DNA from: JAZDRH01 sp047470865
Lineage (GTDB): Bacteria; Pseudomonadota; Gammaproteobacteria; Pseudomonadales; Pseudomonadaceae
NCBI RefSeq assembly: GCF_047470865.1
Contig: NZ_JAZDRH010000013.1
Location: 19,912-83,911, forward strand
DNA length: 64,000 bases
Reading direction: 5' to 3'
Within the stretch, counting starts at the first letter, position 1, and every line of letters starts with the position of its first letter. A program made the position numbers and the translations under genes. Below the pieces are notes generated by a model that was given only the letters and a program-made list of their open reading frames with translations, had not been told where the DNA came from and did no database searches. Positions 52,892-62,700 of this stretch are shown piece by piece.

Positions 52892-55372
52892 CTAAGTTAA
52901 TGGTGAAAACTCATCTTCATCATTGGTCACTTGGCGGATAGATAAGCGTATTTCTGCAGGTAATACACGGCGGGCAACGCTTTCAACTAATTCATTTAGC
53001 TTGCGCGTAAAGCCAATTTTATTTTCAGCATTTTTCCAAAGTACACGCTCAGTAAAGAGTGTTTGGGTAAAGTGACGGAAAAGCGTCTTATCAAAAAATT
53101 CAGGTGCATTAATACCATGCAAAATAGATAGGCGTTGAGCCATTACAGTAGAGAGTTGTTCTAGCTCTTCGGCGGTTAATTGGTATTGCCCTTTATTAAG
53201 CAGTATCGCTAAAGACATATAGAAGCGTTGTAACGTTGGACTGATAGTACGGGCCATTAGCGTTAAGAATACATAGCGTGGTGAGCTAGGGGCAGGGCGC
53301 TGATAGTAATCTCCTTCTAAAGACAGTATGCCTTGCTCCAGAAAAGCGTTGAGCCATTGATTAATAACTTCTTCAAGTTGCTCTTTTTCAAAACGAATAA
53401 AGAGTTCAGCACGTAAGAAGGGGTAGAGTGTGGCTGTAAAGCGTATGACTTGTTCACGGCTCATGCGTGAATTGCTATGAAAATAACTCATAATTAAGCC
53501 GGGTAAAGCAAACATATGCAGTACATTGTTGCGATAGTAAGTCATTAAAACAGCATTCTGTTCATCAAGGTAGCAAATCCGCCCTAGAGCATCTTCTTGT
53601 TGCGCAATTAGCTTCATCTCTAAGGCAAACTTAATCATGCTTTGCCCATCACCTGTCGGTAATGAAGAAAAGTCTGAGTAAGGTACTGAGCGTAGTAGTG
53701 CTAAATATAAGTCTAATACTTTTTCGAGCGCTATTTCATCTAACGCTAGACGGCTAGTGGATAGCAGTACCATAGCTACTAAGTTAGCTGGGTTGATAGC
53801 TGCTGCTGCATTAATATTGGTCGCAATTTTTTCAGCTAGAGCATGCGTTGTTGGGCGCAGCCACTCTGGTTGGGCGTTTTCATCATAGCTTTGTTCTTGC
53901 CACTGAGGTTGTTGGTTATTTAAAAACTCAGTGAGCTTAATAGGTTCGCCAAAGTTAACCGCCACTTTACCAAAACGCTGTTTGCGAATACTGGCTAGCA
54001 CTTTAAATACATCAAAGAAAGATTCTTTTTTCTTTGATTTCCCTCGTAGCTCACCCAAGTAAGTTTTACCTTCCAGTACGCGCTCATAACCAATATAAAC
54101 AGGTACGAATACTAGAGGTAAACGGTGCGAACGTAGGTAATTTTGTAGCGTGATAGCCAGCATGCCTGTACGTGGTTGGAGCGTACGACCAGTGCGAGAG
54201 CGACCGCCTTCAACGAAATACTCTACCGGAAAGCCACGCCGGCATAAGGTGTGCAGATATTCATTAAAAACAGAGGTATATAACGGATTGCCTTTAAAGG
54301 TGCGGCGCATAAAAAAGGCTCCGCCTCGACGTAAAAGTCCACCTATTACAGGCATATTTAGATTAATTCCTGCGGCAATATGTGGAGGCGTCAAACCGTT
54401 CGCAAATAACAGGTAAGACAACAGCAGATAATCTACATGACTGCGATGGCAGGGTACATAAATCACTTCGTGGCCAGGTGCAATCTCTCTGAGCCCTTCG
54501 ATATTTTTAAGGTTAATGCCGTCATAAAATTTATTCCAAAACCAACTAAGTACTAACTCTAAAAAGCGAATAGCAATATAAGAGTAATCTGATGCCATTT
54601 CTTTAGCGTAGCGAAGCGCTTTTTTCTGGGCTTTTTCTAAGCTGATATTTTCTCGTTGAGCTTCTTCGGCAATGGCTTTTTGAATGGCAGGTTCATGAAT
54701 AATGGCTTTAACTAATGTACGACGGTGCGATAAGTCAGGACCAATCACAGCCGTTTTAGTATTTTTAAAATGGACACGTAAAACACGGTCGATTAAGCGT
54801 TCTGTGCGTTCTTCGCCTTTTCCTTGCTCAACAAGGCTGCGAATAGAAATAGGCTGGGCAAACTGTACGCGTGTTTTTCGCCCCAGAAATAAAATGGTAA
54901 AAAAACGACGTAAGCGGCCAGTAACAGCCCAGCTGTCTGCAAAGATAAGTTTCCAAGGGCTGGTTTCTCTATCGGGCGATTGCCCCCAGAAAACATTTAC
55001 AGGCACTACTTTTATATCTTCAACTTGCCCAGATTCTACTGCATGCACCCATTTTTTAAGCATAGGTGCGACCTGTGGCTTAACTTTTCGACCACTCCAC
55101 TGTGGTTTTTCACGCAAATAACTATAGCGGCTTTCAACTGCAAGATTATTGCTATTAAGCGGATCCATTAAGGATTTTAGCTGTGCTTTGCGGCATTCGT
55201 TGTCTAGAACAACAAGATCACTGGTAAAGGCCTGTGGTAGAACGTAAACCACCATGGGGTCTTGCTGTAACTGCTCAAATATAGAGCTATCAATGGTTTC
55301 TGAGCGAACCCAGAGCAGCATTACACGGCGATAAATAGCAAAGCCAAAACGGCGAATTGAAGAAAAACTCAT
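52892..55372 (-). CDS. plsB: Glycerol-3-phosphate acyltransferase
   Basis: First step of phospholipid synthesis, acylating glycerol-3-phosphate at position 1 at the inner membrane. The 826 residues include VPCHRSHVDYLLLSY (His-Asp catalytic block, near residue 303), FVEGGRSRTGR and VFVPVYIGYERVLEG, the PlsB signatures, and the long N-terminal region of the gammaproteobacterial enzyme. Length is normal for PlsB. Stands alone, 125 bases from trmO. Confidence 0.96.
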   Translation of the reverse strand: MSFSSIRRFGFAIYRRVMLLWVRSETIDSSIFEQLQQDPMVVYVLPQAFTSDLVVLDNECRKAQLKSLMDPLNSNNLAVESRYSYLREKPQWSGRKVKPQVAPMLKKWVHAVESGQVEDIKVVPVNVFWGQSPDRETSPWKLIFADSWAVTGRLRRFFTILFLGRKTRVQFAQPISIRSLVEQGKGEERTERLIDRVLRVHFKNTKTAVIGPDLSHRRTLVKAIIHEPAIQKAIAEEAQRENISLEKAQKKALRYAKEMASDYSYIAIRFLELVLSWFWNKFYDGINLKNIEGLREIAPGHEVIYVPCHRSHVDYLLLSYLLFANGLTPPHIAAGINLNMPVIGGLLRRGGAFFMRRTFKGNPLYTSVFNEYLHTLCRRGFPVEYFVEGGRSRTGRTLQPRTGMLAITLQNYLRSHRLPLVFVPVYIGYERVLEGKTYLGELRGKSKKKESFFDVFKVLASIRKQRFGKVAVNFGEPIKLTEFLNNQQPQWQEQSYDENAQPEWLRPTTHALAEKIATNINAAAAINPANLVAMVLLSTSRLALDEIALEKVLDLYLALLRSVPYSDFSSLPTGDGQSMIKFALEMKLIAQQEDALGRICYLDEQNAVLMTYYRNNVLHMFALPGLIMSYFHSNSRMSREQVIRFTATLYPFLRAELFIRFEKEQLEEVINQWLNAFLEQGILSLEGDYYQRPAPSSPRYVFLTLMARTISPTLQRFYMSLAILLNKGQYQLTAEELEQLSTVMAQRLSILHGINAPEFFDKTLFRHFTQTLFTERVLWKNAENKIGFTRKLNELVESVARRVLPAEIRLSIRQVTNDEDEFSPLT

Positions 55373-55497
55373 AAAGAATACTGTCGCTGAAAAAGATTGA
55401 GTTAGTGTGCAATAAATGCCGCAAAATGGGTAATTTATTTACAATCTTCCTGTAAACGATCAAGAAAAAGCTTCTTAGGGTGTTTAATTACCAAGAA

Positions 55498-56211
55498 CTA
55501 ATGGTGAGCCAGCTCTACTGAAAGAACATGAATACTATGTGCTGTGGGATAGTGCCATGTGACATTTAAATCCCAAAAAAGCGCGCCATAAATACGCTGC
55601 GGGCTAGGTTTTTGATAAGCCGGTTTGGGGTCTTGTGCTAGGCATTGTTCAATCAGTGCCACAATAGGTTGTTGTAAACGCTTGGCATGGGCTTGTGCTT
55701 GGGCTAGTGCGTTAGTTGAAAAGCTAACGGCTATTAGGCTAGGTGGCTCTGGCGCAATGAGATTTTGTGCTGTAGGTATAGCATCGGAGTAAGGTACATA
55801 AGGCTTTATGTCTAAAATGGGTGTGCCATCTAGTAGATCAATACCTGAAAAGTAAAGTCTGTGTTGATTTATACGTTCTAGTTTAACAACAGATTGACCA
55901 ATATTATTAGGGCGGTGAGTTGCACGTGAAGCAAAAACACCAATAGATTGGTTGCCACCCAAACGTGGTGGGCGAACGGTCAGGTGTGGCGTGTCGGTTA
56001 AGGATTGGTGGAATAAAAAAATCAGCCAAACATGAGAAACCTGCTCTAGTCCAGCAAGGCTCTGTGCTTGGTTATAAGGTGCAATTAAGGTTAATTCAGC
56101 CGTTGCCGCTGGGGCTAACGCAGGCTGCCTTGGAATGGCAAATTTCTCTTTAAAGCAAGAACGCAAATAGCCGATAGGCTGTACTTCATAGCTAATTGCG
56201 TCCTTGTTCAC
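55498..56211 (-). CDS. trmO: tRNA (N6-threonylcarbamoyladenosine37-N6)-methyltransferase TrmO
   Basis: SAM-dependent enzyme (YaeB/TsaA family) that methylates t6A37 in some tRNAs. The 237 residues contain VQPIGYLRSCFKEKFAIPRQ, LAGLEQVSHVWLIFLFH, GVFASRATHRPNNIG and DLLDGTPILDIKPYVPYSD, all family blocks. The open frame begins with GTG at 56211, one base after the rapA stop; no better start is visible, and the ribosome site is poor, so coupling to rapA is likely. Confidence 0.9.
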   Translation of the reverse strand: MNKDAISYEVQPIGYLRSCFKEKFAIPRQPALAPAATAELTLIAPYNQAQSLAGLEQVSHVWLIFLFHQSLTDTPHLTVRPPRLGGNQSIGVFASRATHRPNNIGQSVVKLERINQHRLYFSGIDLLDGTPILDIKPYVPYSDAIPTAQNLIAPEPPSLIAVSFSTNALAQAQAHAKRLQQPIVALIEQCLAQDPKPAYQKPSPQRIYGALFWDLNVTWHYPTAHSIHVLSVELAHH

Positions 56212-56212
56212 G

Positions 56213-59041
56213 TTAGGCGGCCACTAGAATACGAATTGCATCTAGGCGTAGAACAGCACTATCTAATGCTTTTAGTGCTTGTGCTAGACGTGTTTTTAAC
56301 GCATTAATCTCATCGTCACGCACGCTTGGGTTAACCAGTTGTAGCGCTTCTAAACGAGAAATTTCTTCACCCAGTTCAGCCTGTATGGCTTCTTTAGCCT
56401 GAATAATACGGGCTTGATGTTCAGGTTGCATTTTGGCTTCTGCTGTGGCAACAAGCTTGAGGATTTCAGCTTGCTGGGCGCGGACAAACTTGGTGGCGGT
56501 TGCTTTTGCAACATTTTCCACTTGCGCGTGGAGGGTTTCAAATGCAACGTGCTTAGCAATATCATTGCCTTTATTATCAAGCAGCGCACGTAATGCATTG
56601 CAAGGCAGATAACGGCCTAGTTGTAAATGTTTAGGCGCTAAAGCTTCACTTAAGAAGATTAATTCTAGTAATACAGTACCTTGCTTAATAGCTTTGTTTT
56701 TTAGTAATACAACCGAGGTATTTCCCATGCTGCCAGAGAGCACTAAGTCCATACCGCCTTGGACCATTGGGTGCTCCCATGATAAGAACTGCATGTCTTC
56801 GCGGCTAAGGGCTAGCTCTCTATCATAAGTAATGGTAGTGGCTTCGTCATCGCCCAACGGGAAGTCAGCATCTAGCATCTTCTCGCCAGGACGTAAGATA
56901 AAGGCATTCTCTGAATGGTCTTCGCTATCAATTCCATAAATATTAAATAGCTGTTCCATATAGATAGGCAAAGCAAAGTCTTGGTCTTGAGCATTAATAG
57001 CATCTATTAATGCTTGGCCTTCGCCTGTGCCGCTAGAGTTCAATTCTAATAAACGATCACGGCCTTTTTGTAGCTGCGCTTCTAGCTCTAAACGTGCTTG
57101 CTGCGCCTTTTCAACTAACGCCATATCTAATGATGAGTTGAGCATGACGGCTAGTTCATCAACAAAGCTGGCTTGCAAGGCATTACCTGTTGGGCAGGTG
57201 TTAGTAAAGGCATTTAACGCTTGATCATACCAAGTAAATAGGCGTTCTTGTGCTGTGTCCAAAAAGTAAGGTACATGAATTTGGATACGATGTTTCTGCC
57301 CTATACGGTCAAGACGGCCAATACGTTGCTCAAGTAAATCAGGGTTAGCAGGTAGGTCGAACAAAACAAGATTATGGCTAAACTGGAAGTTGCGTCCTTC
57401 GCTACCAATTTCGGAACAGATAAGCACATGTGCGCCATCTTCTTCTTGAGCAAACCAAGCAGCTGAGCGATCTCGCTCAATAATACTCATACCTTCATGG
57501 AACACTGTAGCTGGGATACCTTCGCGTGTACGCAAAGCTTCTTCCAGCGCTAAAGCAATTTGTGCATGGGCGCAAATAACCAGAGTTTTTTCTCTTTTTA
57601 ACTCTTTGAGCTTCTCAATCAGCCAGTCAACGCGTGGATCAAACTCCCACCATTCAATACGGCTGTACTCTTCCGCATAAGCCACTTCAGGGTATAAAGA
57701 GGCTGGGTAGTCTAAATTAAATTCGTGGTAGGCCTGCGGCATCTCTAGAGGCACAGGATGTAGATCGCGCTCAGGGAAGCCTTGTACTGCTGCGCGTGTA
57801 TTACGGAACAGTAAGCGTCCAGTGCCATGACGATCAATTAACTCGCGAATTAAACGTTTGCGAGCGGCTTCGTCGCCTTCGCTTGCTGTTTTTACGAGTT
57901 CAGCAGAATCTTTACCTAAGAATGACAAAATATTCTTTTGTGCTTTTTGTGTTAGCTTGCCTTTTTCCAGCAGTTCACGAACAGCATCAGCAACAGGTAG
58001 ATAATGCTCACTTTCTTGTTTAAAGGCTTCAAGATCATGGAAACGATGTGGATCAAGTAAACGTAAACGAGCAAAGTGGCTTTCTTGCCCTAGCTGTTCA
58101 GGGGTTGCTGTTAATAGCAAAACACCAGAAATACAGGCAGCAAGTTGCTCAACTAATTGATATTCAGCACTTACTGCGTTTTGACTCCAAGTTAAGTGAT
58201 GAGCTTCATCTACTACTAATAAGTCCCAGCCCGCTTTTATTAATGCGTGTTGAGCTTCTTGATCATGGCTAATCCAGTTAGTAGCTAGCAGGGCCAGCTG
58301 GCAATCCTCAAAAGGGTTTTCTGCATCGCTGGCAAGGAAGCGCTCTTGATCGAACAGGGTAACTTGCAGGTTAAAACGGCGACGCATTTCTACAAGCCAT
58401 TGATGCTGTAAGGTTTCAGGAACCATAATCAATACGCGTGCGGCTTGTCCATTCATTAGCTGGCGATGAATAATTAAGCCAGCTTCAATGGTTTTGCCTA
58501 AACCTACCTCGTCAGCTAATAGCACACGTGGAGCAATACGATCTGCCACTTCTTTGGCAATATGTAATTGATGTGAAATAGGCTGAGCGCGTACTCCAGC
58601 AAGCCCCCAAAGGCTGCTTTGCTCTTGTCGGCTGCGATGTTCTAGCGTGCGATAGCGTAATGAGAACCACGAGCGGCGATCAATCTGGCCAGCAAAAAGA
58701 CGGTCAGTTGCCAGACGAAATTGAATGAAGTTAGAGAGTTGCGTTTCAGGCAGCTCTATCATTTCACCGTCTTCATTTGTGCCTAGATAAATAATAAGCT
58801 CATCAATATCTTTGACATCTTCAACGACCATTTTCCAGCCATCAAAGTGACTGATTTCATCGCCCTCTGCAAAACGAACGCGGGTTAACGGCGCGTTACG
58901 TACGGAGTAAAGGCGCGTTTCGCCGGTAGCTGGATAGAGAATAGTTAAGCGTTGTCCATCGCACATTAACACTGTGCCCAATCCTAATTCAGCTTCGCTG
59001 TCACTAATCCAGCGTTGCCCCGGGTGAAACTGCTGCGTCAT
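56213..59041 (-). CDS. rapA: RNA polymerase-associated Swi2/Snf2 protein RapA
   Basis: Recycles RNA polymerase by a Swi2/Snf2-type translocase action. The 942 residues open with Tudor-like domains (FHPGQRWISDSEAELGLGTV), then the helicase core with LLADEVGLGKTIEAGLII (motif I), VVDEAHHLTW (II), and in the second lobe CSEIGSEGRNFQFSHNLVLF and QRIGRLDRIGQ (VI), followed by a long C-terminal part with a coiled coil. Length is close to E. coli RapA. Confidence 0.96.
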   Translation of the reverse strand: MTQQFHPGQRWISDSEAELGLGTVLMCDGQRLTILYPATGETRLYSVRNAPLTRVRFAEGDEISHFDGWKMVVEDVKDIDELIIYLGTNEDGEMIELPETQLSNFIQFRLATDRLFAGQIDRRSWFSLRYRTLEHRSRQEQSSLWGLAGVRAQPISHQLHIAKEVADRIAPRVLLADEVGLGKTIEAGLIIHRQLMNGQAARVLIMVPETLQHQWLVEMRRRFNLQVTLFDQERFLASDAENPFEDCQLALLATNWISHDQEAQHALIKAGWDLLVVDEAHHLTWSQNAVSAEYQLVEQLAACISGVLLLTATPEQLGQESHFARLRLLDPHRFHDLEAFKQESEHYLPVADAVRELLEKGKLTQKAQKNILSFLGKDSAELVKTASEGDEAARKRLIRELIDRHGTGRLLFRNTRAAVQGFPERDLHPVPLEMPQAYHEFNLDYPASLYPEVAYAEEYSRIEWWEFDPRVDWLIEKLKELKREKTLVICAHAQIALALEEALRTREGIPATVFHEGMSIIERDRSAAWFAQEEDGAHVLICSEIGSEGRNFQFSHNLVLFDLPANPDLLEQRIGRLDRIGQKHRIQIHVPYFLDTAQERLFTWYDQALNAFTNTCPTGNALQASFVDELAVMLNSSLDMALVEKAQQARLELEAQLQKGRDRLLELNSSGTGEGQALIDAINAQDQDFALPIYMEQLFNIYGIDSEDHSENAFILRPGEKMLDADFPLGDDEATTITYDRELALSREDMQFLSWEHPMVQGGMDLVLSGSMGNTSVVLLKNKAIKQGTVLLELIFLSEALAPKHLQLGRYLPCNALRALLDNKGNDIAKHVAFETLHAQVENVAKATATKFVRAQQAEILKLVATAEAKMQPEHQARIIQAKEAIQAELGEEISRLEALQLVNPSVRDDEINALKTRLAQALKALDSAVLRLDAIRILVAA

Positions 59042-59182
59042 TCTAATCTCCGCAAGTATAAAAAAGGCGCGATATGGTAAATCAAAAGTTAGCTAAGATC
59101 ACGGTATTCGGGTATTTTTGTTGTAATTTCAGCCAAACGTTTAAATTAGATTGGTTTTAAATAGGTAACAGAAAGGTAGGTG
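59042..59182. other. Upstream region of rapA and of the small basic gene
   Basis: 141 AT-rich bases between divergent genes; presumably carries both promoters. I see no clear operator or hairpin. Confidence 0.4.
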
Positions 59183-59350
59183 ATGGCTATGAATGATAAG
59201 GAAACTCTACCCATTTCATTGGATGAAGAACGCGCTAAGCGTATTCATAATAAGCATGAAAGTAACTTGCAAAAGGTTCGAAAAGCCTTCGAGCAAGCGT
59301 TTCCTTTAGTTAAAAAGAAGAAAGCTAAGTCTAAGAAAAAAGGCAAGTAA
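59183..59350 (+). CDS. Small basic protein of unknown function
   Basis: 55 residues with AAAGG and AGG sites upstream of the ATG at 59183; an ATG two codons later is an alternative. Starts MAMNDKETLPISLDEERAKR, then a helix-forming HESNLQKVRKAFEQAFPL and ends in a run of lysines (KKKKAKSKKKGK). No membrane segment or cysteine. The composition suggests RNA or DNA binding but this is a guess. Divergent from rapA. Confidence 0.6.
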   Translation: MAMNDKETLPISLDEERAKRIHNKHESNLQKVRKAFEQAFPLVKKKKAKSKKKGK

Positions 59351-59455
59351 TAGATGACAGCAAATTAGTCGACGAATGGTTAGCTAGTAAAAATGCGAGC
59401 TGTGGCTTAATTTATCTTTTTAATACCCATAATTTTAGTGTAAGTATAGGTCGTT

Positions 59456-59497
59456 TTGACAGGCGTCAATAGTTAAAAAAATATTAACAGTACATTG
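59456..59497 (+). promoter_or_regulatory. FNR/ANR-type promoter upstream of the CcoM-like gene
   Basis: TTGAC-AGGC-GTCAA at 59456-59469 fits the FNR/ANR consensus TTGAY-N4-RTCAA. A TACATT hexamer at 59491-59496 is a candidate -10 box, placing the dyad centre near -41.5, the class II position where FNR/ANR touches RNA polymerase. This predicts induction at low oxygen. Confidence 0.7.
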
Positions 59498-59538
59498 AGG
59501 CTATATAAACATATGCAACACTGATGGGGAGCGCATAT

Positions 59539-59658
59539 ATGTACACCGATATCGTAATTATTGCTGGTATAGGAACAGTAGGGTTAATGGTGGCGTTCCT
59601 CGGAGCATTCGCCTATTTCGTTTGGAAGTTTGATAAAGATAACGATAAGCAAAAGTAA
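59539..59658 (+). CDS. ccoM: CcoM-like single-helix subunit of cbb3 cytochrome c oxidase
   Basis: 39 residues: one membrane helix (VGLMVAFLGAFAYFVW) with a short N-terminal MYTDIVIIAGIGT and a charged tail (KFDKDNDKQK). Size, single helix and the IIAG-GTVGLMVAF pattern resemble CcoM of Pseudomonas stutzeri cbb3 oxidase as I recall it. The ANR box upstream and a terminator directly after support a separately transcribed low-oxygen gene. GGGGAG precedes the ATG. A different small membrane protein is possible. Confidence 0.65.
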   Translation: MYTDIVIIAGIGTVGLMVAFLGAFAYFVWKFDKDNDKQK

Positions 59659-59690
59659 CTTCCAAATTACAGAGCACGCAAGGCAATTCG

Positions 59691-59715
59691 GGCAGCTTCG
59701 GCTGCCTATTTTTTT
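59691..59715 (+). terminator. Terminator after the CcoM-like gene
   Basis: Stem GGCAGC / GCTGCC with a TTCG tetraloop followed by TATTTTTTT, about 32 bases past the stop codon. Confidence 0.88.
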
Positions 59716-59727
59716 GCCGACAATTTT

Positions 59728-59760
59728 ATTATCCCTAGCCGTGTTTTTGCTAGGGATAAT
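59728..59760. repeat. Perfect 12-base inverted repeat at the end of the hybrid kinase gene
   Basis: ATTATCCCTAGC and GCTAGGGATAAT with a nine-base loop, eight bases beyond the stop of the minus-strand kinase gene. The plus strand has a T-run inside the loop but none after the stem. Position suggests the kinase's terminator or 3' stabiliser. Confidence 0.6.
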
Positions 59761-59767
59761 GATTGAC

Positions 59768-62700
59768 TTAGTTTTTATTTATAGCGTTAAGTAGTGCGCG
59801 CAAGGCCGCAGGTTTAACTGGCTTGCTTAAAAAGCTCAACTGATTGCTATGCGCTTCTTGGCTTAGTTCATCGCGTCCGTCAGCGCTAATGACAACGCCA
59901 GGTAAGTCTGCATTTAGCTGGTTGCGTAGCCATTGAATAATGCCAATACCTGTTTGTCCATCATCCAGATGGTAGTCCACAAGAGCAATTTTTGGGATTA
60001 CGCCAGTGTTAAGTATTTGTTGGCATTCCTGCTGATTACGTGCTGTATGAACATCACAGCCCCAGCGGCTTAATAAACTTCGCATACCAATTAGAATGCT
60101 GTCTTCGTTATCCACACAGAGTACGCACAGCTCATCTAGTTTATTATTAGTGCTAGCCACTACTTTTCGTTGTTCAGTAACAGGTGCTGCTAGACCTGTA
60201 GATAAAGGTACTTTAACTGCAAAAACGCTACCTTTATCTTGCCAAGATTTTACTTCAATGCTGTGCTTAAGCACTTTACATAAACCGTCTGCAATAGCTA
60301 AGCCTAGCCCCAATCCTTTTTCTTCTCGCGTGACATGGCTATCTAAACGTTTGAATTCTTCAAAAATAATTTTTAGCTTGTCCTCTGGAATGCCAGGCCC
60401 TCTATCCCATACCTCAATACGCACATGATCTTTACGATAACGCACGCCTAACAGCACAGTGCCATTGGCATAACGGAATGCGTTGGTTAGAAAGTTTTGG
60501 ATTACTCGACGCAATAGGCGTGGATCGCTTTCTACCACTACATCACGATTATGCAGGCGGAATTTAATACCTTGTTCATTTGCTAGTGCATAAAACTCAG
60601 CACCTAAAGCTTCAAGCCAAGGTTTAAGTGCAAAGCTATGAATATTAGTGGTAATTCTTCCACCTTCTAAACGAGATATATCCAGTAAATCGCTAATTAA
60701 ATCTTCTGCTGAGCGCAATGAACTGTCTAAGTTTCTAACGAGCGTGCGCACTTCTTCGGGTAGAGCATCTTGATGCCCTAAAGCGGCAGAGAACAAACGT
60801 GCAGCGTTCAGAGGTTGCATCAAGTCATGGCTAACGGCAGCTAAAAAACGCGACTTCGACTCATTGGCAGTTTCGGCTAAATGCTTGGCATGCTGTAACT
60901 GCTGATTCACCTTAGACAACTCATGCGTTCGCTCACTAACCCGTTGCTCCAAGCTTTCGTTGGATTCTTTAAGTGCGTTTTCAGCTTGGCGGAAAGCTGT
61001 AATATCACTGAAGCTCATCACAAAACCACCGCCTGGCATAGGGTTGCCAATCAGCTCAATCACACGCCCATTTGGAAATACGCGCTCAGAGGTGTGCGGA
61101 GTCCCTTGACGCATCCAAAATAAACGCTTACTTACGTGCATTTCGACATCGCCTGGGCCGCATAAACCTTTTTGCGCGTTATAGCGAATGATATCGGCAA
61201 TAGGGCGACCGATTTGGATCAAACCTTCAGGGTAATTAAATAGCTTTATATATTGATTATTCCAAGCCACTAAACGCAAAGAGCGATCAACGACGCTAAT
61301 GCCTTGGGAAATATTTTCAATCGCACCCTGTAATAGCGTTCGGTTAAATTGCAGCACTTCAGAGGCTTCGCCAACAATGCGTACAACATCATCAACTTGC
61401 ATTTCACGGCCTTCAATTGCTGCTTGTACAACCACTCGTGTTGAAGATGCACCAAGTACGCCAGTTAGCAGGCGCTCTGTATGTGCAATCCATTCACTGC
61501 TAGCGTTTTGCGTCGGCGTGAAACCTTGCCCCTTGCGATAGGCAAAGCGAATAAAACTTTGACGCGCACGTTCTTCGCCTACGAAACGGCTAGCTAGCAT
61601 CAGTAAATCTTTAATTTGTACAGATAGAGTGGATCTATTGCCAACATGCTGACCAATAAAACGGTTGGCTTGCCAGTGTTCAGATACGCGCGTTTTACTT
61701 AATAAAGAAACAATGCCATAAGTGGCAAAGTTACCAATGAGCGATAGTGCTACCCCCCAAGTAATAGCATCAATGGGGAGGTTGAAAGGTTGGCTATCAA
61801 GCCATGATATTAATGGGTAAGAATCTAATGACCAACCAAAGCTACTACCAGTGAGCGGTAGTACTAATAGATAAAGCCATAAGCTAAATCCAACAACCAA
61901 ACCAGAAAATACACCTTTGCGGTTTGCAGTTTTCCAAATAAGTGCGCCAATCATCGCGGGGGCTAATTGTGTAATAGCTGCAAAAGCAACCTGCCCAATA
62001 GTAGCTAATGATGTGTTTTCATCAATAAAACGGTAACTGGCATAGGCTAACAACATAATAATTATAATACTGATACGGCGTATGCTAAGCATCCAGGTGC
62101 GGAAGGTTTCAAAGGGTCTGTCGGTGCTACGTCCTCGTAATAATAGCGGAAGCAATAAATGGTTAGAGAGCATGGTAGATAGCGTAATAGAGGCAATAAT
62201 CACCATGCCAGTAGCAGCAGAAGCACCGCCAATAAAAGCAATTACAGCCAGTGCAGGATGGCTTTGCGCAAGAGGAATACTAATAACATAAGAGTCGGCA
62301 ATCACGTTATCAGGTAGTAGTAGCCGTCCAGCAAGGGCAATAGGGATAACAAATAGGCCTATGAGTAATAAGTAGCCAGGAAATATCCAGCGCGCTAAAC
62401 GCAAATCGCGTGATTGATTATTTTCAACAACAGCAACGTGAAATTGGCGCGGTAAGGTATAAATAGCCATCATGGCCACACAGGTTTGTACTAGCATGGC
62501 TGGCCAGTTAACCGTTTGTTCCCAATAAGACTGTAATTGTGGTGCTTGGGTGGCCTGACCAACTAGATCAAAAACGCCATCAAACAAGCCAAAAACAACA
62601 AATAATCCTATCGCAATAAAGGCCAGTAGCTTTACTACAGACTCAAATGCAATAGCGTACATTAATCCACGATGATGCTCAGTTACGTCAACATTACGAG

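Noticed and set aside
54702..55121. Plus-strand frame of 139 codons inside plsB
   Set aside because: Complement of a conserved enzyme; composition is typical of an antisense shadow and several other shadow frames cover the same stretch.
59728..59760. 12-base inverted repeat as an insertion-sequence end
   Set aside because: No transposase or target duplication nearby; position at the end of a gene fits a 3' hairpin.
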